Origin: Galeruca laticollis
Lineage: Eukaryota; Arthropoda; Insecta; Coleoptera; Chrysomelidae
Direction: 5' to 3'
DNA: 64,000 bases
Assembly (NCBI GenBank): GCA_963921935.1
Contig: OY998176.1
Location: forward strand, 171,860,445-171,924,444
Shown: piece after piece, positions 11,647-21,410 of the stretch
Layout: each line of letters opens with the position of its first letter
Numbering within the stretch: position 1 is the stretch's first letter
Translations under genes and position numbers: made by a program
Notes under the pieces: generated by a model
The model's input: only the letters and a program-made list of their open reading frames with translations
What the model was told of the DNA's origin: nothing
The model's database searches: none

Positions 11647-12632
11647 ATGTCAATGCCAAGAAGTGCCAGAATGACCGGAAAACAAAAACAGTTATTAATA
11701 TCGTACTTAGAAATTATTAAAGAAATGCTCAGATTTAAACATCCAATTTCAGAGCTACTTACTATTAAAAAGAAATGGGAAGAACTGGAAATGATGTTAA
11801 ATAATGAGCCAGGGGCAAACAAAACTGTTAAGCAGTGGAAAGAAGCAAGTCTTTGCAGTCTGAAAAAAATGACTAGAGCCTTGAGTAATATATACTATCA
11901 TGAGTTATTTTTTAGGCACTGAATGAATTGAAAACCAACGTCAGAAGAAAATCCAGAGCACTTGTGTATGAAAACACTGGAACGGGAGGGGGGGCAAAAA
12001 AGTTGAAAGAATTGGATGAGTTGGAAGAGAGACTTTTGGCACTACTATCCACTGTAATTCTTGGAGCACCTAATGTTGTGGAAGCTGGACTTCAAGATGA
12101 AATTGATGATGCTGTACCAAGTGTTGCACTAGATAACAATTATTATGCTTTAGATGCTAAAAGGGATGCAGATTTCGGAGAAATACTAATTGAGGTAGGT
12201 AATTTTGTGGTTTTAGTTTTATCTCTAAATATTGAGGTGAAATAACAAAAATTATCCTACAGTTTGTTCCCAGTACATCACAACAAGGCAATTAGGAACC
12301 TTTCCATACCAATGAAAGTGAAACATTTACACTACAGGGGCCAATAAAAAGATATATAATGAGTAGTTTAATACATGTAAAATCATTTTCAGGAGACAGA
12401 CAAAATCTCTATTGTTAAAGAAAGAAAAGATTTGGACACTTCTTTTGTTAAGAGCACCAGAAAAAAATCAAGGAAAGGAGAACCCTTGAAAGATTTAACA
12501 AATCTTCATGTGGAGTGCTTGAAAGACTTAGCACAGTCTAATAATAATATGGTTGCTGCTATATCGCAGTTAGCCAAACAATTTTCCAAAAGAAACTGCT
12601 ACAGGAGTCCTGTTAATAATTTGCGATTTTAA
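11647..12632 (+). CDS. Myb/SANT-like DNA-binding protein of the Harbinger element, three exons
   Basis: The start ATG at 11647 begins MSMPRSARMTGKQKQ. The Myb-like domain in exon 1 has the pattern W-x-E-L...LNNEPGANKTVKQWKE, typical of the short trihelix/Myb_DNA-bind_5 family. Exon 2 starts after TTTTTTAG at 11915 with ALNELKTNVRRKSR, then GTGGG, then an acidic region, and ends at a GTAGGT donor near 12194. Exon 3 starts after TTTTCAG at about 12393 (ETDKIS) and ends NNLRF-stop at 12632. The first intron would be short (about 70 nt), with a weak donor near 11847. In this superfamily the Myb-like protein helps the transposase enter the nucleus and bind the ends. No disabling stop is seen within the predicted exons. 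Confidence 0.75.
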
Positions 12633-12679
12633 TAGACTAGTATCATTTCAATTTAGATTTTATTTTACTTCATGTTCAT

Positions 12680-13300
12680 GTGTATTATTTCAAAACTAGT
12701 CTTAACCAATCTTGATGCTAATTCATAGGAAACTTTGGTTGTAAACTAGTCTCAACTAATAATTCTGTTTTTTATTTATAAGAAGTTTTTTTGTATAATT
12801 GGTTTACTTCATATCAGTTACTAGTTATGTTTTATTTCAAAACTAGTCTTAACCAATCGTGATTTTTATTTATCTGAAACTTTGGCTGTAAACTAGTTTC
12901 AGCTAATAATTCTGTTTTTTATTGAAGTTTTTTTATGATTGGTTTACTTATATGTTATATGTTTACTACTCATATGTTTTATTACAAAACTAGTCATAAC
13001 CAATCGTGATTTTTATTTATCGGAAACTTTGGTTTCAAACTAGTTTCACCAAATAATTCTGTTTTTTATTTATAAGAAGTTTTTTTTATAATCGGTTTAC
13101 TTCATATGAGTTACTAGTTATATGTTTTATTTTTTCATTTCAAAAATAGTCTTGAACAATCGTGATTTTTATTTATAGGAAACTTTGGTGGTAAACTAGT
13201 ATCAACTAATAATTCTATTTTTTATTTATAAGAATTTTTTTATAATTAGTTTACTTCATATGAGTTACTAGTTATATGTTTTATTTCAAAACTAGTCTAC
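12680..13300. repeat. Tandem repeat, about 150-bp unit, four-plus copies
   Basis: The word CAAAACTAGTC(T/A)TAACCAATC recurs near 12690, 12838 and 12984. Diverged copies follow near 13141, with a last partial near 13287. Each is followed by GGAAACTTTGG, AAACTAGT, AATAATTCTGTTTTTTATTT and GTTACTAGTTAT in the same order. The block fills the gap between the 3' ends of the convergent Myb-like and transposase genes. Confidence 0.9.
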
Positions 13301-14447
13301 AGTATACAAAAAATTGCTGAGTGATATTGTTACGAATTTGCATACCAGACTGTATCCATTGGTTTCCGTTAACATTTAAATTTGGTCTATTTTGTGTTAC
13401 ATTATCATTGGGATTTATGATTACATCATCGTCTGGTAATTCTATACGATGTTGAACTGCCAAGTTGTGCAAGACGCCACAACTATAAATTATATTTGCA
13501 GCACGAACTGGGTCAAAATGGTGTGCCCTGTGACCCAATAGACATCTAAATCTTGCTTTCAGAAGTCCATTGGTGTGCTCAATAAAAATTCGAGCTAAGG
13601 AAAGACTTGTATTGAATCTTGACTCAGGTGAATTACCTGCAGCATCATCATATGGTACTAATAACCATGGTTCTAGAGGATATCTACTATCTCCAATCAA
13701 ATAGCTATTGCCTCCATTTACATAGTCTTGACCTAGCCAGGTCTCTACTTGAGAACTAAGCCATATTGCAGCATCGTGGGTTGAACCAGGAAATCTGGCA
13801 TTCGTATTAAGAATTAATTTGTTGGCGTCACAAATAATTTGCGTATTTATGCTGTAGTATCCTTTGCGACAGTAATATGGTGCAGCAGAATATACAGCAT
13901 GATTAACAGAAGATATAATATTTATATGAGTGCAGTCAATCACACTACCTAACCCATTAAAATGAGGAAACTTCTCATTGAAAATCTCCTGTACCCTATT
14001 TCTATTTTCTCCAACAGGAAATATAATGTACCTATCTAATAAATGATTGACTATTAGATTTGTAACTTCTGCAATACGGCAACTGACCATTGGCTGACTC
14101 AATGCAATTTGATGAAGTTGACCTGTGGGTGTCTGGTAGCTGCTATGACCAAGAAAATGCAAAGTACATAGCACGCGGAGGTATTTAGGAACAAATGTTG
14201 ATCTTTGACTATCATGCATGTGTTCAGATAGTGAATGTATGACTGATTGGCAAGTTTATTTATCAAGCCTAAAAATTATGGTGAATGTTTTATCAGGTAA
14301 TTCGAAAGGATTCGAATTATCTCTCAAATTTCTTTGAATTCTCCTATACTGTTTCCTAAGAAAGATTTGATTTGTAACATAATATATGATAACCCCTAAA
14401 ATTACCTTACTTTCTAAGTACGTTCCTATCATTTCGAATTTCTTCAT
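13281..14447 (-). pseudogene. PIF/Harbinger (HARBI1-like) transposase with one nonsense codon
   Basis: A minus-strand frame of 388 codons from ATG 14447 to the stop at 13281 is interrupted only by TAA at 14258-14256, after IIFRLDK. The upstream part has RDNSNPFELPDKTF, a conserved N-terminal box. The downstream part holds the DDE nuclease: Asp in GSVIDCTHI, the STHDAAIW box, Asp in LIGDSRYPLEPW, and Glu in IEHTNGLLKARFRCL, then SCGVLHNLA. All three catalytic residues are kept. A read-through product would be full length, and an ATG at 14219 could restart a shorter protein. The gene converges on the Myb-like partner. The C-terminal codons lie in the tandem repeat block. Confidence 0.88.
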
Positions 14448-14720
14448 TCATTAGTAAGACATCAAATATCAAAGCCATTTCTATTATTCACTTGAATTTA
14501 AATCGATTTGGTTGTATTTGTTGAAGTTACCGCTATCAAAAATGTTTTAATTCCTTAGTCTAGAGTAGGGTTTAAATTTTAACAGATATCGGATAAAATT
14601 AAGCGTCTTCCGTAAATATTTTGAAGCTAATGATGCATACAGAATAGTAAAATGAAGTTAGAGGATCGTCTAATTTTTAACCATGCTTTAAAATTTGACA
14701 GTTGCTTACAGAATTGGCCC

Positions 14721-15289
14721 TAATGTATCGTTTCGTGCTAAAACCAGGATGGCGAAAGCACGATTCTTTGGTAAAAGTAAAAAGATATTGATAAATAAAA
14801 CTAAAAACGAACTTTGTGGTTATAATCAAACCAAACCAATATCAATGAAGATCTGTAAAATAGCACTAATAGCACAGAATACTGATTTTCGTCGGGATAC
14901 GGATACGTTTACGTATACGGAGAAGGGACGTAACAATCCGTTCAACGCATCGTATCTGCTGAGCGGTAACGGGTCTACACATCCGCAGTTCGTTACAGAT
15001 ACGGATACGTGACAAATTTAAGACAAGCTAAAAGTACCTGATGTTTATCTACAAATTATAAAGTCAAAATATTCAAGTGCTTAGCGCCATTAATTTTATC
15101 TATAAAACTTTAGTCATAGACATCGTAAATCTCGCCATAACACTTTAAATATGAATTTATACATTTGCTAAGATTTACATAAATATTAACGCTAATAGAC
15201 AAAACATTGTTAGTCTTCTTTTGTTTTATTGGAAAAGACAAATTAACTCCAATCGTGGCTGGAATTTAACTTTCACAAGAAGTTTCAAA
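14721..15289. other. No gene; small GC-richer patch
   Basis: 14890-15012 is less AT-rich and contains repeated ATACGGATACG words at both ends, which may be a short inverted/direct repeat element. A frame at 14695-15012 runs across the transposon end and is not considered a gene. Confidence 0.35.
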
Positions 15290-15700
15290 ATTATGGTTCA
15301 TTGCAACCTGCGACGTTCTGAATCATTTCCGCTGCTTTCAATTTATTTGATGAATAATTCTCAACGTAGTTTTCTGCGACATTAGACGACATCCATCCAC
15401 TGTGACGTTTGATGCTCCTCAAGAAGGCGATCAGCTTCCTGTATTTTGAGATATCTATACTTCTGTATACTTTTTATGTTGTGTTCAGATAGGATATTTC
15501 GTCTATAACAACGATGCCGTAAAATTTTTAGTAACATTGTAGAAATATGTAGCGATGTTGCGAACACCTCGCCGTTTACTGCTCCTGTTACTCCACTTTT
15601 TTCTTTCCAATTATTGAACTCGTCAAATTCTTTCTCGTAAGCGTCCTTTGACTTCCACGGTAATAAATATAAAGTAGCTTCCTAAGTATATTTTCAGGAA
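15290..15700 (-). pseudogene. Crypton (tyrosine-recombinase transposon), internally deleted
   Basis: Minus strand, several frames. LPWKSKDAYEKEFDEF and NNWKEKSG (about 15660-15600) match the core-binding start of insect Cryptons. HNIKS...KYRYLKI then SKLIAFLR follow. A jump to KRHSGWMSSNVAENY and VENYSSNKLKAAEMI (about 15415-15310) gives the C-terminal end, with HxGW and the putative catalytic Tyr. The central catalytic region is missing, so this is a deletion derivative. Cryptons move by a tyrosine recombinase rather than a DDE enzyme. Confidence 0.65.
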
Positions 15701-17037
15701 TAAACTCGTTCTCACAAATCTCTTCTATATTTTCCAATTTTCAGAAACAGTTTTCCCGAATGGGATCAATAAACAATCGAAAGTACATAATCATCGATCC
15801 AAAACCTCCCGATTTTTCTTTAGTTTATGCGAAATTTAAATGATTCTTAAGGTAACAGCCGTTGCCAGAGTGAAATATCAAATTATGTTTTACAACAAAT
15901 GAAATTTCGGTTATTCTGATACTAAATGAGGATGATTATGGATAAAACGTATTGCATGCGTGTATTAGATGCATTTTATTCACACAAAAAAATATAATCT
16001 ACGATGGAAAACACAAAGAAGGTATACACATATACAGGGTGTCCCGTATAAGAACCGACACAGAGCAGAGGCGTATAGAGGAGTCCAAAATATGACGATT
16101 GGGGGCAATTTACCTCTATACCAAGTTGCATCTCTGAGGAGTTATAGGGCCTCAAAGTAGGGCCCAAAATTTCGAAAAAAAATTAATTTCTTTGCAACGC
16201 TTTAATTTAAAAATACCAAATTTGGTAGAAAACCTCGTAAGTACAAGCACATTTTATAAATCATATATCAAAACCTCGTAGGTCGTTTATTTTTGTAATA
16301 TTCGTACACAACTATTACTTAAAATGTTACCACATGTCTAAAAACTAGTATTATTCAGCGAATTTTGTAGCCTCAATTGTTTTTCGAAGAGTATAATTAA
16401 ACTGTGTAAACGTTTCTTCTTCCTACAGTAAAATTTTAATTAATCGACTAACGTGGTTTTGCAATTTAACCATCGAAATGTAATTTTGAACTACTTTGTT
16501 TATACGTTATTCAAGATGCAACAAACAAGTAATACTTTTAACTACATATTGTGAGGCAAAAAATAACAACGTAATTTACTTTAGTACAAATGTGCATACA
16601 AAAAAGTTTCAGTCACTTATTTTTTCGAATACACAAAAGTTGGCAATATTGTTGATATCATTGACCAATTGTATCCGTAGCAATAACAACTGTTTACTAA
16701 ATAGTTTTTGTAGCGTGATGGAATAGTTTTTTATACTACGAGGGATGTGAGTAACATTTAATAGTCGAGGGCGATTTTACGCCCGAAAAATAGCGAGGGC
16801 TGGCATTAAAGATCGAGACTAGTAAATGTATTTACATCCCGTGAAGATTTTTTCTCTACGATCATCACAGAGTTTGCCAATTCTGAAATCAAATTTATTA
16901 CAGAATGCTGGAATTCTCTCTCTTGAGATTGAAGAAATATTCTGCAATACCTCTGCCCCCATGCTATTTAAATATATTTACATTCTCTCTCTTGTGATAG
17001 AATAATATTCTCACACTGGTTGGCAATAATAATATTA
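15701..17037. other. No gene; short repeat signatures
   Basis: A TATACAGGGTGTCCCGTATAAG motif is at 16031-16052, followed by 110 bp with GGGCC words, a form seen at the ends of dispersed insect repeats. An imperfect inverted repeat, CGAGGGATGTGAGTAACATTT against a CACGGGATGTAAATACATTT complement, spans about 16738-16852. No coding signal. Confidence 0.4.
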
Positions 17038-17559
17038 GGGTACGGACACAAAGAAAGCAGGTTAATCAGCGCCTAGTTTCGGCGCCGAAAATCAGTGCTT
17101 ACAAGTCATCTCATTAGTACACAATGAACGCCGGTTTTCGGCCAGTTTAAAAGCAACTTCCACACAACAAAGATGTATGGTTTCATCTTCTGATGAAGAC
17201 TTGTTATTAATGGAAAATACTTCATAGGATGCAACGCACAAAGCAAGACATACATTCAGTAAATCATGATCTAAAACTTTATGGTGAATATCACCATTTA
17301 TTCCAATCATTGAAGCAACACGAACAACGCTTTTTTCAGTGGATGAGAGTGACCTTTGGGACATTCACCTACATCCTGCGGCTAACCAAAACGTGGTGTA
17401 ATTGGCACAAGCAGCCAATCCTTTAAGAAGAAAGACTCGTGGTTACCATTAGGTGAGTAAATTGAATTTTTTTTAAATATTTATTAAACAAGTAGAAACA
17501 TTATTTCTATTTAACCAAAGTCATACATTGAAACAAAAAATAGAAAATTACTACAATTA

Positions 17560-17880
17560 GTGAAGGCGGATAAGATATTGGAAATTCCTAAATATTTAGC
17601 AGGTGATTTGGAGACTCTGGTTCTGCCAACGATGTATTTTCATGAGTTGTGGTGTTATAAAGAGCATACGCTGAAGGGGCTGAGACAGAGTATAGTGAGG
17701 ACGAAGAATATGCGCTGCCAGAAGGGGAAATCTGTGGAGTAGGTATACAGTGTTAGGAAAATTCTGTGGGCACATATGTTTTGTCGTCAATGTGTTAGAA
17801 AAGACAAAATACATATAAATTCAGTGTATCATTCTTTTTCGGTAACAGGATATCATAAAGTGGAAAACGTGCAATAACTG
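17560..17880 (+). pseudogene. Inverted partial duplicate of the MADF gene 3' end
   Basis: Plus-strand sequence at 17785-17880 repeats, with a few changes, the last codons of the minus-strand MADF/BESS gene (VNVLE...KIHINSVYHS...TGYHKVEN). A one-base loss separates the two halves. Upstream to about 17700 the match fades but a GTATACAGTGTTAGGAA-like segment still aligns. It is a non-functional remnant inside the transposase intron. Confidence 0.6.
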
Positions 17881-17929
17881 TATATGAGGAACTCCCACCA
17901 CGTGTAAAGGTATGTCTGGTAGGCACCGC

Positions 17930-18240
17930 TTTCGAGAGACGTGCAAATGCAGTCGTGTAATGTGGACAGTTTAGTTTATTAATTGAGAAATAATAGGATT
18001 GTACTAAACTAATAGCTTAATGCAATAAACAATAAAAAAACAACATTACTTTATCCCTTCATGATTAATTCACAAAGGAATAATTCAGTAGTAATAATCT
18101 AATTCACTATATTAGTTCGGTTAGTATTGGAATAAATAACATAACATGCGAAATAGAATTTGTATTAAAAATAATATGTGTTTCCAAATATCTCAATTCT
18201 CATTTTTCGCTAACAGGATCTCATAAGTGGAAAACCCACA
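17930..18240. repeat. Segment repeated in inverted orientation near 20100-21210
   Basis: Words such as TTAGTTTATTAATTGAGAAATAA and CATGATTAATT...AATAATTCAGTAGTAATAA at 17965-18110 recur as reverse complement at 21060-21190. Near 18190-18235 a second MADF-tail-like piece occurs, and its inverted partner is near 20105-20150. The four MADF tails and the shared flanks point to repeated inverted duplication inside the element. Confidence 0.6.
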
Positions 18241-18689
18241 ACGCCGGCCTCTTACAAATTCTTTGTAGCTACTAACAGTATTGCCAATTTTTTGTTTATT
18301 GTTTGTAAAATGCATTGTTCTAACATGAGAAAAAGTTATAAGAAGATTTTGATTATGATAATTCAAGAGGTTGTAACAGATGAAGATATAATTAATTCCA
18401 TCTATTCGTTAAATATTTTATTGTAATGTTATAAATTGTTCTAGTTTTCAGTTTGAAAGCGGTTAGAACCTTTACAATTTTTCAGATTTGGCAACGTGAA
18501 ATTGGTCTCGAAACATCTGCTGTGTTTCGAATGTGTTGGTATCTTTATCGTTTGAAAATGAGAACTAATTCTCTGTGTAAACACACACACAGTACAAATA
18601 AAAAAAAAACGAAAATAAAATCGAATTCTAATGCCTACAATTTTTAAATAAAAGTAATATTATGATATGCAATAAATTAAAAAATGGAA

Positions 18690-19673
18690 CTTCTTAATTC
18701 TTCAATGAGCTTAAATCAAATGTTCGAATAAACCCCCGTTTTGAGCTAAGCAGTAACCGAACGGTTATAAAATTCTTGACGAACACGTATGAGCATTTCA
18801 GGTGTTATTTGCATACAAATTTGTTCCCTTAGTTCATTTAGAGAAGTGGCTCTGTTTTCTTGGAACCCATAAATTCTCGATTTTATATAACCCCAGAAAA
18901 AGAAATAGTTGGGAGCCAGATCTCATAGGCCATCTTATGTTACCATTCGTGGAGATTTTCCGATTGGGAAATTGTGTATTTAAAAAATTTATTGCTAGTC
19001 GATAATTATGTGATGCACAACCGTTATGTTGGTACCAGATATCATTGAAGTTGACACCTAATTGTATAAGGGCAGGAGTAATTTGATTTTCCAGCATGTC
19101 CAAATATTTCTGTCCAGTTGAATTGCCGTCAATAAAAATGGTCCAATTAAATGTTCACCTAATATTCCAGCCCAAGCATTTCACTTTTGGAGATATTGAG
19201 CTCTATTATTGTAATGTTTGTGTCCAATTGTATTCTTTTCATAACTATTTCACAAAATTCCATTCTACGAAATTGATCGTCTGGAAAAATTTCATGGCTC
19301 TTTTTCAGTTTGAAACTACGATAACCATTTTTTTTATACATTCCGAATCGTTTCCGGATCAACATCAAAATCCTTTGCTAAATGAGTGGACGATTGTAGG
19401 GGATTATTTTCCACTGTGGCACAAATTAAAATATCTCTTTCTTCTTTTTCGGGTTGGGTTTGACGATTTTGTGTACGCGGTCCATGTTTATTTAGTAGGA
19501 TTGACACATCCATGCTCTTCAAAATTCTTTATAACCGTTCTCACTTGTTTTTTGCTAATTGGTTGGGCATTTTCGAATGCCACAATAAACAAATTTTCTG
19601 CTATTTCTCGATATGAATGACACTGGTGGTACCATTTTACAATTTGCACTTTATGGTGTACTTGCATACTCAT
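18690..19673 (-). pseudogene. Mariner-like transposase with DUF4817-type N-terminus, dead
   Basis: Minus-strand pieces in order: MSMQVHHKVQIVKWYHQ with a helix-turn-helix start (19673), then PETIRNV, NGYRSFKLKKSHE, and GPFLLT...YLDMLENQI. WYQHNGCASHNYRL and WPMRSGSQLF follow, and a tail ending near 18700 has TGVYSNI. The family catalytic pattern is disturbed: QHDGC is QHNGC, and the SPDLN box has become SGSQL. Several frames and stops are needed. It lies within the transposase intron of the Harbinger-like element and inserted later. Inverted ends were not found. Confidence 0.7.
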
Positions 19674-20269
19674 TTTAATAAGATTTGCAAAATATCGTTA
19701 CTCATTCCCAAACAAACGTTTAGTGAAGTACCCAGATTGTTCAGTTAAACATCTTCAAGAGGCGCACGCGCGATTCGTATTCGTCTGGCATAATAATCTA
19801 CGCTGGCTTTTAATTCTCTGTCTCATGATTGTCCTTCTCTAACACACTGGTAACGCCATGTGACCATTATAATTTCCCTTTGGCAGTGAGAGGTTATCGT
19901 TTTACGTTGAAATTAGATGTGACTGATTCCTCTCACAAATAAAAAGACAATTTTTAAGGGCACTACAATCTAACGCGTCGATAGAAAATGAATAGATGCA
20001 AACGAAATCGTTTTATCAGGAGCGTAGGAAACAGGCGGTTTACGTTGAGATATTTTTAAAATCAGAATACAGTCGAACAAATATTAGCATACGACTTATT
20101 TCTCATTTTATGATATCCTGTTAAAGAAAATGGTGATACACTGAATACACTTGTTTTATTAAAACATATTGTCGCTTTTGGACTCTGTATTGTTGCCATA
20201 GATGATTATTTATGATGTTAATGAAAATTGTTATTGAAATTAACTGTCTCGATCCTTACTTGGTGGAAT

Positions 20270-20882
20270 CTACTCATATTAGTGTTTTAAATGAAACTCA
20301 CGGTTTCTAGTTAATGCCACAATATAATAAGAATTGTTGAAAATTCTGAAAAATTGACAATTGTTTCGATAAACCAATATCATCGTCAGAATGACAGAAA
20401 TTACATTTCATCTGGTGCCTACCTGATGTTTAGTAGGTATTTTTGGCTAGACCAAGAAGTGACCTAACTTGTGATTGACTTAATATATGTTGATAGAAAA
20501 AAGAAGAAGATGTGATATTACAAATATTGAAGCTTAGATATTATTAGCCCTATGGTGATATCCTCGATATCATTTTTCCAATTAAGATCAGTATAACTGT
20601 GATATGATAATAATATCTAAGCTTCAATATTTGTAATATCACATCTTCTTCTTTTTTCTATTAACATATATTAAGTCAATCACAAGTTAGGTCACTTCTT
20701 GGTCTAGCCAAAAATAACTACTCAACATCAGGTAGGCACCAGATGAAATGTAACTTCTGTCATTCTGACGATGATATTGATTTATCGAAACAGTTGTCAA
20801 TTTTTTAGAATTTTCAACAATATTCATTATATTGTGGAATTAACTAGAAACCGTGAGTTTCATTTAAAACACTAATATGAAA
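20270..20882. repeat. Foldback palindrome, arms about 265 bp
   Basis: Left arm about 20273-20540 and right arm about 20610-20880 are reverse complements with only scattered differences. Markers: ATTAGTGTTTTAAATGAAAC left against GTTTCATTTAAAACACTAAT right, and AATATTGAAGCTTAGATATT left against AATATCTAAGCTTCAATATT right. A spacer of about 70 bp separates them. The outer end also matches a short dispersed element at 43302-43476. Confidence 0.92.
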
Positions 20883-21410
20883 ATTATTATGCTTATATTC
20901 ATTAATTGTACCCTCAATATCGACGAATGTAAGTTTTTTGCTACCTTCCAGTGCTTTTTTAGTGGTACTTATTTCAAATACCTACTAGGTAGGTTTTAAT
21001 TTATTGTTCAAATCATATTAGCGTGTACTACCCGAACTGATATAGTGAATTCGTTTATTACTACTGAATTATTTCTTTGTAAATTAATCATGAAGGGATA
21101 AACGAAAGTAATGTTGATTTTTGTATTGTTCATTGCATTAAGCAGTATAGTACAATCTTATTATTTCTCAATTAATAAACTAAACTGTTCACATTACACA
21201 TTTGTATTTCTAACATTAACTTCTTCCATTGCGATCTTTAACATAATGAGTTGTTTATACAACATTTTGCTGTGGTAAAGTGACTAGTAATAGCCTGAAT
21301 GCATTTCTTTTCTAATTTGTTTATTTAAAACTGTAAGTAAAAGCCAGGCATAAGAGCTACTGTATGCTTCTCGAAGGCGGTACTTGCCAGACATCCCATT
21401 ACACAGTTAT

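Larger units (their letters stand above)
11254..14720. mobile_element. PIF/Harbinger transposon, nearly intact, two genes
   Basis: The left end GGGTCAATTCTATGAGAACT and the right end inverted (GGGCCAATTCTGTAAGCAAC) match imperfectly over about 23 bp, followed by a shared TTAAAAATT-containing segment. The flanks are TAA/TA-rich, and the exact 3-bp target duplication is ambiguous. Inside are a plus-strand Myb/SANT-like gene and a convergent minus-strand transposase, the two-gene set of this superfamily, separated by a tandem-repeat block. The size is 3467 bp. Confidence 0.85.

Noticed and set aside
12680..13300. CRISPR-like array
   Set aside because: Units are about 150 bp tandem repeats without short repeats and unique spacers, in a eukaryotic transposon.
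14695..15012. 105-codon plus-strand frame
   Set aside because: Crosses the Harbinger right end and holds no recognisable domain.
19096..19620. 174-codon plus-strand frame
   Set aside because: It is the complement of the dead mariner transposase read on the minus strand.
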